The translations under genes were made by a program, and so were the position numbers. Under the pieces are notes generated by a model that was given only the letters and a program-made list of their open reading frames with translations, ran no database searches and was not told the DNA's origin. DNA of 64,000 nt from Hydrogenovibrio crunogenus (lineage in GTDB: Bacteria; Pseudomonadota; Gammaproteobacteria; Thiomicrospirales; Thiomicrospiraceae), in contig NZ_CP032096.1 in NCBI RefSeq assembly GCF_004786015.1, positions 1,674,001-1,738,000 of the forward strand, in the 5' to 3' direction. Positions within the stretch are counted from its first letter, which is position 1. Each line of letters begins with the position of its first letter. Below are positions 56,453 to 64,000 of the stretch, one piece after another.

Positions 56453-56806
56453 TCAGGATTCCTTATGGTTGAAAATCATTTAAACACATTTTAGACGGTA
56501 TTGAAGCATAACAAAACCGCCACCCAACATTATTTTAAATTGACGGTTAAATTTCCTATCATCGCCACTCGTCTTTACATATTTTTATTTCAAAACATCA
56601 CGAAAATTATTCCAGATCAAGACTTAAGATTTCCTCAATCCTGTAGCAAGTCTTTAGACAAATTCACCACACTCTCTTAAGACTTTAATTAAAATTTATT
56701 ACATACAATACCCTCAAATAATATAAGCCCTCTAAGAATGTTAGATAAAACATCATTTGGGCCATCAACCCTAGAAAAACAACCCTTTCCCTAAGGAACT
56801 TTAGAA
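56453..56806. other. Intergenic region between ilvA and the copper receptor
   Basis: 354 AT-rich bases with no credible gene. A promoter TTACAT-17-TATAAG lies at 56699-56727, facing the receptor. Upstream of it, three similar short elements (TCTTAAGTC-like) occur at 56621-56629 (reverse), 56650-56659 and 56675-56683, which could be operator repeats. The ilvA promoter must lie at the low-coordinate end. CTAAGGAAC is the receptor's ribosome site. Confidence 0.4.
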
Positions 56807-58901
56807 ATGAATCAGTCACCTCTTTATATCGCTATATTAGCAGCTTTATCCACATCAACTCTTAGCTCAACGACTTATGCCGAAACGGATAAGTTGAAAA
56901 AAATAACCGTTGCCGCAACCGCAGAGGAAGCGGCACCGCAAGAAGATACTCACACGAGTGCGGAGCTGCTGGACAATGGTAATAGTGAAACTGGAGATGT
57001 GCTTCGCCAAGTCAACGGAGTTTCTGCGGCAAGAAAAGGCGGACATGGCTTAGACCCTCAAATTAGAGGACAACAATACTCTCAACTTAACATTCTTTTA
57101 GATGGTGCCAAGATTGAAGGCGGATGCCCGAATAGAATGGATCCACCGACGTCTTACTCCGAAGTATCGTCTTATGATGAAGTCGTGGTAATCCGTGGCG
57201 TCAACAGCGTTTTAAATGGTCCGGGTGGAAGCGGCGGAACCATTTTATTTAACCGTCAAAAACCCACCTATAATCCTGAAAAAAACCACCTCAGGAGAAG
57301 TCTCTGTTGGGAAATCGAATATTTTAAATTATGAAACCAACGCTGAAGTTCAAGCGGTGGGTAAAACAGGCTATGTTGTGGTTCAAGGCTCTCGTAAAGA
57401 CGCCAACAATTACACGGACGGCAATGGCGATGTCGTTAAATCTAGCTATAACACAAACCAAAGTCATATTGATTTGGGTTGGACACCAAGCGACAACCAT
57501 CACTTAAAATTGTCTGCCGAGAAAAGTCGAACAGAAGATGCTCTATATCCGGGTGCTGCAATGGATGCCCCAGAAACAGAAGGCACCATGTTGCGCTTGA
57601 AATATGAAGGCCGTCAACTGTCCGAAGCCATTGCCGACGTAGATATAGACTTATACCGCTCTACGGTGGATCATGTCATGAATAATTTTGATCTCAGAAA
57701 CCCGCCTTCTGCCATGATGAAAAGAGAAACGCCAACCTCAACAGAATCGAATGGCGCAAAAGTTAAATTAACCAGCCATATTGGCAAAACACAGTTTGAC
57801 TACGGAATGCAATTGGAAAGCGTCAATAAAGAGGCAACGCTTTGGAATCGCTCGGTGACTCCGAACACTTCCCTAAATTATATGTGGCCAGATGTGACAA
57901 ACACGACCAAAAGTCTGTTTGCAGAGACCAATACCTTACTTTCACAACAAAGCAATTTAATTTTCGGGCTGCGTTATGACCAGATTGATGTTAAAGCGAA
58001 TGACATCAACCAAGCACCAACCGGTGCACCTGGAAACATGCCAAGCTTGGTCTATGCAAAAACCTACAGTGATTACAACGGTGAAAGCACAGCAAATGAA
58101 GATAATTTAAGTGGGTTACTTCGATTTGAGAATACGTTCGCATCAAACTATAAATGGTATTTAGGTGCTAGCCATACGAAAAGAACAGCCGATGCGACCG
58201 AAAGATTCATGTCAAAATGGGGCATGATGAGTGGTACCCAAACCAGCTGGGTTGGAAACCCGAATATCAAACCCGAACAACATAACCAAATCGATTTAGG
58301 CCTTGGGCAAAAAACGGCGCAATTGAATTGGAATATTTCGGTATGGTATGACAAGGTCAATGATTATATCTTGAGAGATTTAGCCACTAATCAATATGAC
58401 AATGGCATTAAAACAACCGCTAAAGATCAAACTGAAGTGTACGTGAATGTCGACGCTGAACTGTATGGGGCCGATCTGGAAGCAGATTATAGAATAACAT
58501 CCGCGTTTACTGCAGGAGGACAATTCAGCTTGACGAAAGGTCGTAACACGACCGACAATCGTAATATTGCAATGATTTCTGCTCCAACAGGGTCACTACA
58601 CGCAACCTATCGTCCAAGCAACTGGCACTTAGGGGGACGTTTTAACTTTGCACTAGAACAAACTGATATTGATAAGGCCTATACGCCTGAAGCAAACCAT
58701 GGCGAAACGCCAGCTTGGAGCACGTTAGACATTTACGGAGGATATCAGTTATCTAAAACCTGGCAAATTAATGCAGGAATCGACAATTTAATGGATCACG
58801 CTTATTATGATCACTTAAGCTATGATCCTGTCGACCCAACCATTTATAAAAACAATGAGCCGGGGCGCAACTACTGGGCAAAAGTGACGGCCAAGTTTTA
58901 A
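56807..58901 (+). pseudogene. TonB-dependent copper receptor (OprC/NosA type), frameshifted
   Basis: Outer-membrane copper-uptake receptor. The first frame holds a signal peptide (to about residue 25), the plug domain and the copper motif Cys107-Pro-Asn-Arg-Met111 in GGCPNRMDPPTSY, matching the CxxxM site of OprC. After FNRQKPTYNPEK the frame breaks in a run of seven A's (57279-57285). The second frame resumes with TTSGEVSVGKSNIL and continues to the terminal beta-strand aromatic (VTAKF). Six A's would give one 697-residue receptor, the family size. This may be a real mutation, a slippage-switched gene or an assembly error. It is followed by a terminator and then SCO1 and PCuAC. Confidence 0.85.
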
Positions 58902-58923
58902 TTAGCAGGTTATTAATCTATAG

Positions 58924-58947
58924 AGGGCGCTAAGCGCCCTTTTTTTG
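58924..58947 (+). terminator. Terminator after the copper receptor
   Basis: AGGGCGC pairs with GCGCCCT around a 3-base loop, followed by T7. Confidence 0.9.
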
Positions 58948-58979
58948 ACAAAAAGAGATCTCAAAGACTTCTTAATTTT

Positions 58980-59606
58980 ATGAAAAAAAGTATTTTCTTA
59001 ATCCTCATCACCCTCTTGGTTATTGGAGTGAGTGTCATTATATGGTTAACGCCTCCGATTCAGTTTCTGACGTCTGCAGACTCCAAAATAACAACGGCTT
59101 CTTTAAGCCAAGAACCCCAAGGGGGTGATTTCACGTTAACCTCTGCATCTGGTCCAGTTTCCTTGTCGGATTACAAAGGCAAACTGGTCTTGATTTATTT
59201 TGGTTATACGTTTTGCCCAGACATCTGCCCTACCAACCTAGGCAACTTAGCCATGGCGTATCAGCAGTTAACGCCCAAAGAACAAGATCAACTCCAAATC
59301 CTATTCATTTCGGTCGACCCTGATCGAGACACGCCAACCAGGCTGAAACAATATGCTGACTACTTTAACAGTGGTATGGTCGGTTTAACGGGTAAAAAAG
59401 CGATCATTGATGACATTACAGATCGTTATGGCGTGGTTTACGCGATTCATCGAGAAAAGCCAGATGATACAACTTATTCCGTTGATCACTCGGCATTTAC
59501 TTATATAATTAATTCCCAAGGCGAACTGGTGAAGCAATTGCCTCACGCCACCAGCCCGGATATTTTTACACAGCAAATCCGTCATTTCATGACACAACAT
59601 CCCTAA
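58980..59606 (+). CDS. SCO1/SenC copper chaperone
   Basis: Membrane-anchored thioredoxin-fold protein that delivers copper to cytochrome oxidase. The 208-residue protein has an N-terminal anchor (about 4-22), the copper-binding CPDIC motif (Cys79, Cys83) and the ligand His170 in VDHSAFTY. SVDPDRDTP is typical of the family. The gene follows the receptor terminator and precedes PCuAC by 16 bases, so it and PCuAC probably form one unit. Confidence 0.93.
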   Translation: MKKSIFLILITLLVIGVSVIIWLTPPIQFLTSADSKITTASLSQEPQGGDFTLTSASGPVSLSDYKGKLVLIYFGYTFCPDICPTNLGNLAMAYQQLTPKEQDQLQILFISVDPDRDTPTRLKQYADYFNSGMVGLTGKKAIIDDITDRYGVVYAIHREKPDDTTYSVDHSAFTYIINSQGELVKQLPHATSPDIFTQQIRHFMTQHP

Positions 59607-59622
59607 AACTGGAGCGATAAAA

Positions 59623-60111
59623 ATGCGTTTTCAATTCAATGTCACCTCAACTTTTATAACAGCATGTCTTTCAATATTGAGTTTCAATGCTTTCGCCAAT
59701 GATGCTTCGTCCATTGATGTAGATAATGCCTATATTCGTGAAGTGCCTCCGGGTGCCATGGCAACCGGTAGTTTTTTAACCCTTAAAAATAACAGCGACC
59801 AAGAAGTCCGCTTAGTTGGTGCGACCTCCAACGCCGCCAAAAAAGTCGAGCTTCATACGCATATCAATGATAACGGCGTTATGAAAATGCGTCAGATCAA
59901 ATACATTTCAATTGACGCACACCAAGAAACCAAACTTCAACCAGGCGGACTTCATATTATGTTCATCGGCTTACAAAAAGAATTGAAAGAAGGTCAGACC
60001 ATTCCAGTGACACTCAAATTCAAAGATGGCAGCCAAAAAGAATTAGCGGTTCCGGTTAAATCGGTCATGAATCCCATGGGTAATATGAACAATATGCACC
60101 ACCATCACTAG
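59623..60111 (+). CDS. Periplasmic copper chaperone PCuAC
   Basis: Delivers Cu(I) in the periplasm, usually to SCO or to the CuA site of oxidase. Signal peptide to about residue 26 (FNAFA). The 162-residue protein matches the PCuAC consensus H(M)X10MX21HXM exactly: His78, Met89, His111 and Met113. The C-terminal tail (NPMGNMNNMHHHH) adds a Met/His-rich metal-binding end. It lies 16 bases after the SCO gene. Confidence 0.94.
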   Translation: MRFQFNVTSTFITACLSILSFNAFANDASSIDVDNAYIREVPPGAMATGSFLTLKNNSDQEVRLVGATSNAAKKVELHTHINDNGVMKMRQIKYISIDAHQETKLQPGGLHIMFIGLQKELKEGQTIPVTLKFKDGSQKELAVPVKSVMNPMGNMNNMHHHH

Positions 60112-60122
60112 CCCCTCTATCA

Positions 60123-60151
60123 GAGTGAGTTGCCTCAACAGGCAATCACTC
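60123..60151 (+). terminator. Hairpin after PCuAC
   Basis: GAGTGA.TTGCCT pairs with AGGCAA.TCACTC with one extra base. No T-run follows, so terminator function is uncertain. Confidence 0.4.
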
Positions 60152-60242
60152 ATCCATACTCTTTTCAGACTTATCTCTTGAAAAAAAAACCTTTATCTCT
60201 ATACTCATCAGACCAAAATTAAAAAATAAAGGCCTCAAGTTC

Positions 60243-60740
60243 ATGATGAGTAAAAACTTCGCCCTTTTAGCACTGGCGGCAACAACCGCATTGTCTTTCT
60301 CTACAGCGTCTTATGCGGATGAAAAAAATCCACTGGACGACGTTAAAACACTCAAGCTATGTGTCGATTACAGCACTTTAACATCTGAGGCAGATAAAGC
60401 CTCTTACATGAAAGAACTTGATCGTCGTGGACAATTGAGCGTCCAAGATCATGACAATTTTGCAAAAAAACAAGTCGTTAACGGTTCGACCATGTGCGGC
60501 ATGTATATGACGCTTGGAAAGCCAATGGCTGAGAAAGGAAAACAACTACGCCCAATGGTGTACAAAGTGGTTCATGTCTACCCAACCCATTACTATGTGA
60601 CCCAAATGGGCATGGTGGTTGAAAAATATGAACGCAAAGAAGGCGAACTACCGCCTAAATTGATTCATGAAAAACCAAAGACTCAAGCTCCTCCAGTGAT
60701 CTACCAGTCACCTGGCGGCACACCTATGCACCACCAATAA
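60243..60740 (+). CDS. Hypothetical periplasmic Met/His-rich protein in the copper cluster
   Basis: A 165-residue protein I cannot assign. Signal peptide ending near residue 25 (TASYA-DE). The mature part has two cysteines (Cys40 in KLCVDY, Cys85 in STMCGMYMT), a methionine-dense stretch (TMCGMYM, KPMAEKG) and HxxHYY-like THYYVTQMGM. The C-terminus is proline-rich, ending PMHHQ. This composition and the place right after PCuAC suggest a metal-handling role, most likely copper; that is inference from residues and neighbours. Confidence 0.6.
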   Translation: MMSKNFALLALAATTALSFSTASYADEKNPLDDVKTLKLCVDYSTLTSEADKASYMKELDRRGQLSVQDHDNFAKKQVVNGSTMCGMYMTLGKPMAEKGKQLRPMVYKVVHVYPTHYYVTQMGMVVEKYERKEGELPPKLIHEKPKTQAPPVIYQSPGGTPMHHQ

Positions 60741-60748
60741 GCTTTTCA

Positions 60749-60786
60749 AAGTCTATTCAGGCTTTAAAACTACCCTGAATAGACTT
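60749..60786 (+). terminator. Strong hairpin between the copper cluster and rpiA
   Basis: A perfect 13-base-pair stem (AAGTCTATTCAGG with CCTGAATAGACTT) around a 12-base loop. There is no T-run after it, so it may be a 3'-end mRNA structure rather than a true terminator. Confidence 0.45.
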
Positions 60787-60911
60787 CAAACCCAACAAGA
60801 CGTCACTCAAAAAAGCTGACCGCTTCCTCGCTGCCATACTTAATCTATACTTTTTACACTAAAGTGATTAAAATATGCGCCATCATTAATAATGAATTAG
60901 AGAATAACACC

Positions 60912-61574
60912 ATGACACAAGATGAATTAAAACAACAAGTTGCTATTGCGGCAATCGAATATGTCGTTCCTGACACTTTTATTGGGGTAGGAACAGGTTC
61001 TACAGCAAACTTTTTCATTGATGAGCTTGCTAAAATCAAGGGCAAAATCAAAGGCGCTGTCGCTAGTTCTGAAGCAACCGCAGAGCGTTTGAAAGGTCAT
61101 GGCATCCCTGTAATGGAACTCAACTCTGTTGATGAGTTATCTGTTTATATTGATGGTGCCGACGAAGCGGACCCTAAATTAAATCTCATCAAAGGTGGCG
61201 GCGGCGCATTAACACGTGAAAAAATCGTGTTGGCCGTGGCGAAACAATTTGTTTGTATCGCGGACGACAGCAAGAAAGTCGATGTGCTAGGCAAATTCCC
61301 ACTTCCAATTGAAGTCATCCCGATGGCACGCAGTTATGTTGCCCGTGAAGTTGTTAAACGTTTCGGTGGTGAGCCCGTCTTGCGTGAAGGGTTTACAACC
61401 GACAATGGCAATGTCATTTTAGACATCCACGGTTTGCAGATCACAGACCCAGTTGCGATGGAAACTGAATTGAACAGCATCGTCGGCGTAGTAACAAATG
61501 GATTGTTTGCAGCACGTAACGCAGACATCTTCCTATGTGGTACTGCCAACGGCGTTGAAACCATCAAAGCTTAA
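60912..61574 (+). CDS. rpiA: Ribose-5-phosphate isomerase A
   Basis: Interconverts ribose-5-phosphate and ribulose-5-phosphate, a step shared by the pentose phosphate and Calvin cycles. Starting at 60912 ([17 protein letters not shown] upstream) the protein has 220 residues, near the E. coli length. It has [19 protein letters not shown] with catalytic Asp residues and [12 protein letters not shown] longer frame from 60864 adds 16 residues not found in the family. It follows a strong hairpin. Confidence 0.95.
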   Translation: MTQDELKQQVAIAAIEYVVPDTFIGVGTGSTANFFIDELAKIKGKIKGAVASSEATAERLKGHGIPVMELNSVDELSVYIDGADEADPKLNLIKGGGGALTREKIVLAVAKQFVCIADDSKKVDVLGKFPLPIEVIPMARSYVAREVVKRFGGEPVLREGFTTDNGNVILDIHGLQITDPVAMETELNSIVGVVTNGLFAARNADIFLCGTANGVETIKA

Positions 61575-61648
61575 ACCAAGCGTCCAAGGCTTCGACGTGA
61601 CAATAAATCATGTTGAAGTCATGTTATTTCTGTAACCAGGGCATTGAA

Positions 61649-62152
61649 ATGAATAAAATCGGCAGCAAGCTATTCGGCATCCTCGTTTTAGTCTTACTCG
61701 GTACTTTACTGTATCTGACTGTTTTTTCAGATGGATTGGGAAAAGCACCTGACATCACGGTTAAGACCGCGCAAGGTGAAACCATTCAACTCAATAAACC
61801 CATGAAACCGGTTTTAGTGAACTTCTGGGCCACCACGTGTCCTGGATGTATTACAGAAATGCCTCACCTGGCACAGATGAAACAAAAGTTTGGCGATAAG
61901 TTCGAACTCGTGGCTGTATCAATGAATTATGATCCTGCCGAGCAAGTTCAAAAGTTTATCGCAAAAAACCCTTACCCGTTTTCATTTGTGAAAGACTCCG
62001 ATGGCAAGATAGCCGAAGCATTTGGTGGGGTTCTATTAACACCGACCAGTTTCTTAATTGCGCCAAATGGCAACATTGTTTATCAAAAAATCGGTGAAGT
62101 TGACTTTGATATCGTTACGGAACGTATCAAGAAAATGACACCTGATTTATAA
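61649..62152 (+). CDS. TlpA-like membrane-anchored thioredoxin
   Basis: A 167-residue protein with one N-terminal membrane segment (about 6-26) and a periplasmic thioredoxin-fold domain. The active site WATTCPGCITEMP has Cys64 and Cys67, the TlpA/ResA/DsbE group. It likely reduces disulfides in cytochrome c, SCO or copper-site assembly, and the nearby copper genes make oxidase maturation plausible. Start chosen at 61649 to remove 13 residues before the signal segment; AGGGC precedes it weakly. Confidence 0.88.
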   Translation: MNKIGSKLFGILVLVLLGTLLYLTVFSDGLGKAPDITVKTAQGETIQLNKPMKPVLVNFWATTCPGCITEMPHLAQMKQKFGDKFELVAVSMNYDPAEQVQKFIAKNPYPFSFVKDSDGKIAEAFGGVLLTPTSFLIAPNGNIVYQKIGEVDFDIVTERIKKMTPDL

Positions 62153-62225
62153 AAACCGTCATTCAACGTTATTAATTTAACGGCCATTTCAATTTATTGC
62201 ACAACACACATCAACAGGAAAAACC

Positions 62226-63506
62226 ATGTCAAATTCTCATACTTTATTTGAAGCCGCTCAAGCCCATATTCCAGGCGGAGTTAATTCACCCGTTAGAGCA
62301 TTTAAAGGCGTGGGCGGAGACCCTGTCTTTTTCGAATCGGCAAAAGGGGCTTATTTAACCGATGTGGATGGTAAACAATACATTGATTATGTGGCTTCGT
62401 GGGGGCCTGCTATTCTAGGGCATACGCATCCGGATGTGATTAAAGCTGTTCAAGCACAAGCTGAAAAAGGACTGTCTTTCGGTGCGCCGACGGAAATTGA
62501 AACCACAATGGCCGATATGGTTTGTGATTTGATTCCTTCAATGGATATGGTTCGAATGGTGAGCTCAGGCACGGAAGCGACAATGACAGCCATTCGTTTA
62601 GCTCGGGGCTATACTGGGCGTGATAAAATCGTTAAATTTGAAGGATGCTATCATGGACATTCTGATTCTTTATTGGTGAAAGCAGGTTCAGGCGCATTAA
62701 CATTAGGGGTTCCCTCTTCTCCAGGTGTGCCGGCTTGCTTAGCAGAAGAAACGTTGACACTCACGCATAATGATTCAGATGAAGTGAAAAAAGTCTTCTC
62801 TGAAATCGGTGATCAAATTGCCTGCATCATTGTCGAACCTGTTGCCGGTAACATGAACTGCATTCCACCAGAAGCAGGTTTCCTTGAAACACTTCGTGAA
62901 GTCTGTGATGAAAATGGCACCGTTTTAATTTTTGATGAAGTCATGTGTGGCTTCCGTGTTGGCTTAACAGGCGCTCAAGGCCGTTATAACGTAACACCTG
63001 ATCTAACCACTTTCGGAAAAGTCATCGGTGGCGGCATGCCAGTGGGTGCTTTTGGCGGTAAGAAAGAAGTGATGCAACATATCTCCCCTCTAGGGCCTGT
63101 TTATCAAGCAGGGACTTTATCAGGTAACCCCATCGCCATGACAGCAGGACTCAAAACACTGGAACTCATCAGTGAAAAAGGTTTTTTTGAAGCTCTGGAA
63201 GCTAAAACAACCAAGCTGGTCAACGGACTTCAACAAGCAGCAGATGACGCTGGCATTGCTTTCACAACAAACCAAGTCGGTGCGATGTTCGGTTTCTTCT
63301 TTTCAAAGGAAAAGCATATTCGACGTTTTGCACAAGTTGCGAAAGGCGATATGGATCGATTTAAAGCTTTCTATCACGGCATGCTGAATGAAGGGATCTA
63401 CTTAGCCCCTTCTGCTTTTGAAGCTGGTTTTGTTTCTTCTGCTCATACTGACCAGGATATTGATAACACCATTGCCGCTGCGAAAAAAGTCATGGCCACC
63501 CTTTAA
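62226..63506 (+). CDS. hemL: Glutamate-1-semialdehyde 2,1-aminomutase
   Basis: Makes 5-aminolevulinate for heme by the C5 pathway. The 426-residue class III aminotransferase has [15 protein letters not shown] near the start, [26 protein letters not shown] and the PLP lysine Lys265 in [11 protein letters not shown], the same number as in characterised GSAM enzymes. It is followed by a good terminator. Confidence 0.97.
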   Translation: MSNSHTLFEAAQAHIPGGVNSPVRAFKGVGGDPVFFESAKGAYLTDVDGKQYIDYVASWGPAILGHTHPDVIKAVQAQAEKGLSFGAPTEIETTMADMVCDLIPSMDMVRMVSSGTEATMTAIRLARGYTGRDKIVKFEGCYHGHSDSLLVKAGSGALTLGVPSSPGVPACLAEETLTLTHNDSDEVKKVFSEIGDQIACIIVEPVAGNMNCIPPEAGFLETLREVCDENGTVLIFDEVMCGFRVGLTGAQGRYNVTPDLTTFGKVIGGGMPVGAFGGKKEVMQHISPLGPVYQAGTLSGNPIAMTAGLKTLELISEKGFFEALEAKTTKLVNGLQQAADDAGIAFTTNQVGAMFGFFFSKEKHIRRFAQVAKGDMDRFKAFYHGMLNEGIYLAPSAFEAGFVSSAHTDQDIDNTIAAAKKVMATL

Positions 63507-63520
63507 ACCAACATATCCAT

Positions 63521-63551
63521 ACAGTGGCTTATCTTTTGAGCCACTGTTTTC
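63521..63551 (+). terminator. hemL terminator
   Basis: ACAGTGGCT pairs with AGCCACTGT around a 9-base loop, then TTTTCT. It ends only 6 bases before the epmC start codon. Confidence 0.85.
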
Positions 63552-63556
63552 TAATC

Positions 63557-64000
63557 ATGAATACTTCTTTTGATAAAGGCACGCTAATTTCACTTTTCAA
63601 CCAAACCTTTCTACCGTTAAGAAATACACAATTGGTCTGCTGTGAAGAAGAGCCGATTTATCGTCCTGCCGACCCAGGGAACAATCATCCCCATCATCGA
63701 ATTGTTTTTGCTCATGGTTTTTTTGCTTCTGCTTTACATGAAATTGCACACTGGTGTGTCGCAGGCTCTGAAAGACGTCTATTAGAAGACTTTGGTTACT
63801 GGTATCAACCCGATGGACGCTCACCCGAACAACAAGCTGAGTTTGAAAAAGTCGAGATAAAGCCTCAAGCACTTGAATGGATCTTTTCAATGTCAGCTGG
63901 CTTTCCATTTGTGTTCAGCGCAGACAATTTAACAGGCAATGCGAGCCCCTCTAAATCCTTTCAGAAAAATGTTTTAAAACAAATAGACAGTTATCTAACC
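63557..64000 (+). CDS. epmC: Elongation factor P hydroxylase EpmC (3' end outside window)
   Basis: EpmC hydroxylates the beta-lysylated lysine of EF-P. The 148 residues in the window match the YfcM/EpmC family almost block by block: LFNQTF at the start, EEEPIYRPAD, HRIVFAHGFFASALHEIAHWC, FGYWYQPDGR, KPQALEWIF and AGFPFVFSADNL. The metal-binding His residues sit in HEIAHW. The frame is open to the last base, so the gene is truncated by the window edge. Its ATG lies 6 bases after the hemL terminator stem and no clear Shine-Dalgarno is seen, so a transcript reading through hemL would have its start close to the hairpin. Confidence 0.93.
   Translation, partial: MNTSFDKGTLISLFNQTFLPLRNTQLVCCEEEPIYRPADPGNNHPHHRIVFAHGFFASALHEIAHWCVAGSERRLLEDFGYWYQPDGRSPEQQAEFEKVEIKPQALEWIFSMSAGFPFVFSADNLTGNASPSKSFQKNVLKQIDSYLT

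Noticed and set aside
63597-63908. Minus-strand open frame near the right edge
   Set aside because: It lies opposite the epmC frame, whose translation matches a known family in every block; the minus frame has no family features.

Overview
The window reads as chromosomal DNA of a sulfur-oxidising, autotrophic gammaproteobacterium, most likely of the Hydrogenovibrio/Thiomicrospira/Thiomicrorhabdus group. The lineage call is an inference from gene content: a Tat-exported SoxB, a secreted alpha-carbonic anhydrase, a SulP anion transporter, PEP carboxylase, a CbbR/CysB-like LysR regulator, and gammaproteobacterial blocks such as ygfB-pepP-ubiH-ubiI / zapA-ssrS-fau and dapA-bamC. No plasmid, phage, IS element, rRNA, tRNA or CRISPR array was recognised. 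Gene density is high and almost all genes are housekeeping.

Layout. 1-7 kb: 3' end of ppc, panD, then a minus-strand block with motAB (PomAB type) and pcnB-folK-panB-panC. 7-16 kb: periplasmic rhodanese, trpS, an RND efflux pair without its outer-membrane channel, sulP divergent from a 47-residue membrane microprotein, ppnP. 16-27 kb: a DUF2721 protein, an AT-rich orphan, gloA, O-acetylhomoserine sulfhydrylase, an MFS transporter, aroC, a thioesterase, a tas-like reductase, a C-S lyase and ovoA (ovothiol synthesis), whose reading frame carries an early TGA. 27-36 kb: a large DUF748 envelope protein, alpha-carbonic anhydrase, prmB, mog, lon, and a GIY-YIG miniprotein. 36-45 kb: soxB, purL, bamC, dapA. 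45-56 kb: prxQ, PIN-PhoH ATPase, LysR regulator, a K+-channel-like protein coupled to ubiI/ubiH-pepP-ygfB, then zapA, 6S RNA, fau and ilvA. 56-64 kb: a copper-acquisition cluster (TonB-dependent OprC/NosA-type receptor broken by one base in an A7 run, SCO1, PCuAC, and a Met/His-rich unknown), rpiA, a TlpA-like thioredoxin, hemL and the start of epmC.

The most unusual signal is a dispersed palindrome, CCAGGCCTGG. It occurs 11 times exactly and twice with one mismatch in 64 kb, against about 0.06 expected for a random 10-mer. Eight exact copies and one near-copy sit just 3' of genes, forming the tip of terminator hairpins whose outer stems differ but mostly stay paired. Three copies lie inside panB, purL and pepP, all in the same frame (Gln-Ala-Trp). 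Candidate explanations are a lineage-specific terminator family, an uptake-type sequence, or a protein or methylase target. Two other points need checking: the in-frame TGA in ovoA and the homopolymer frameshift in the copper receptor.
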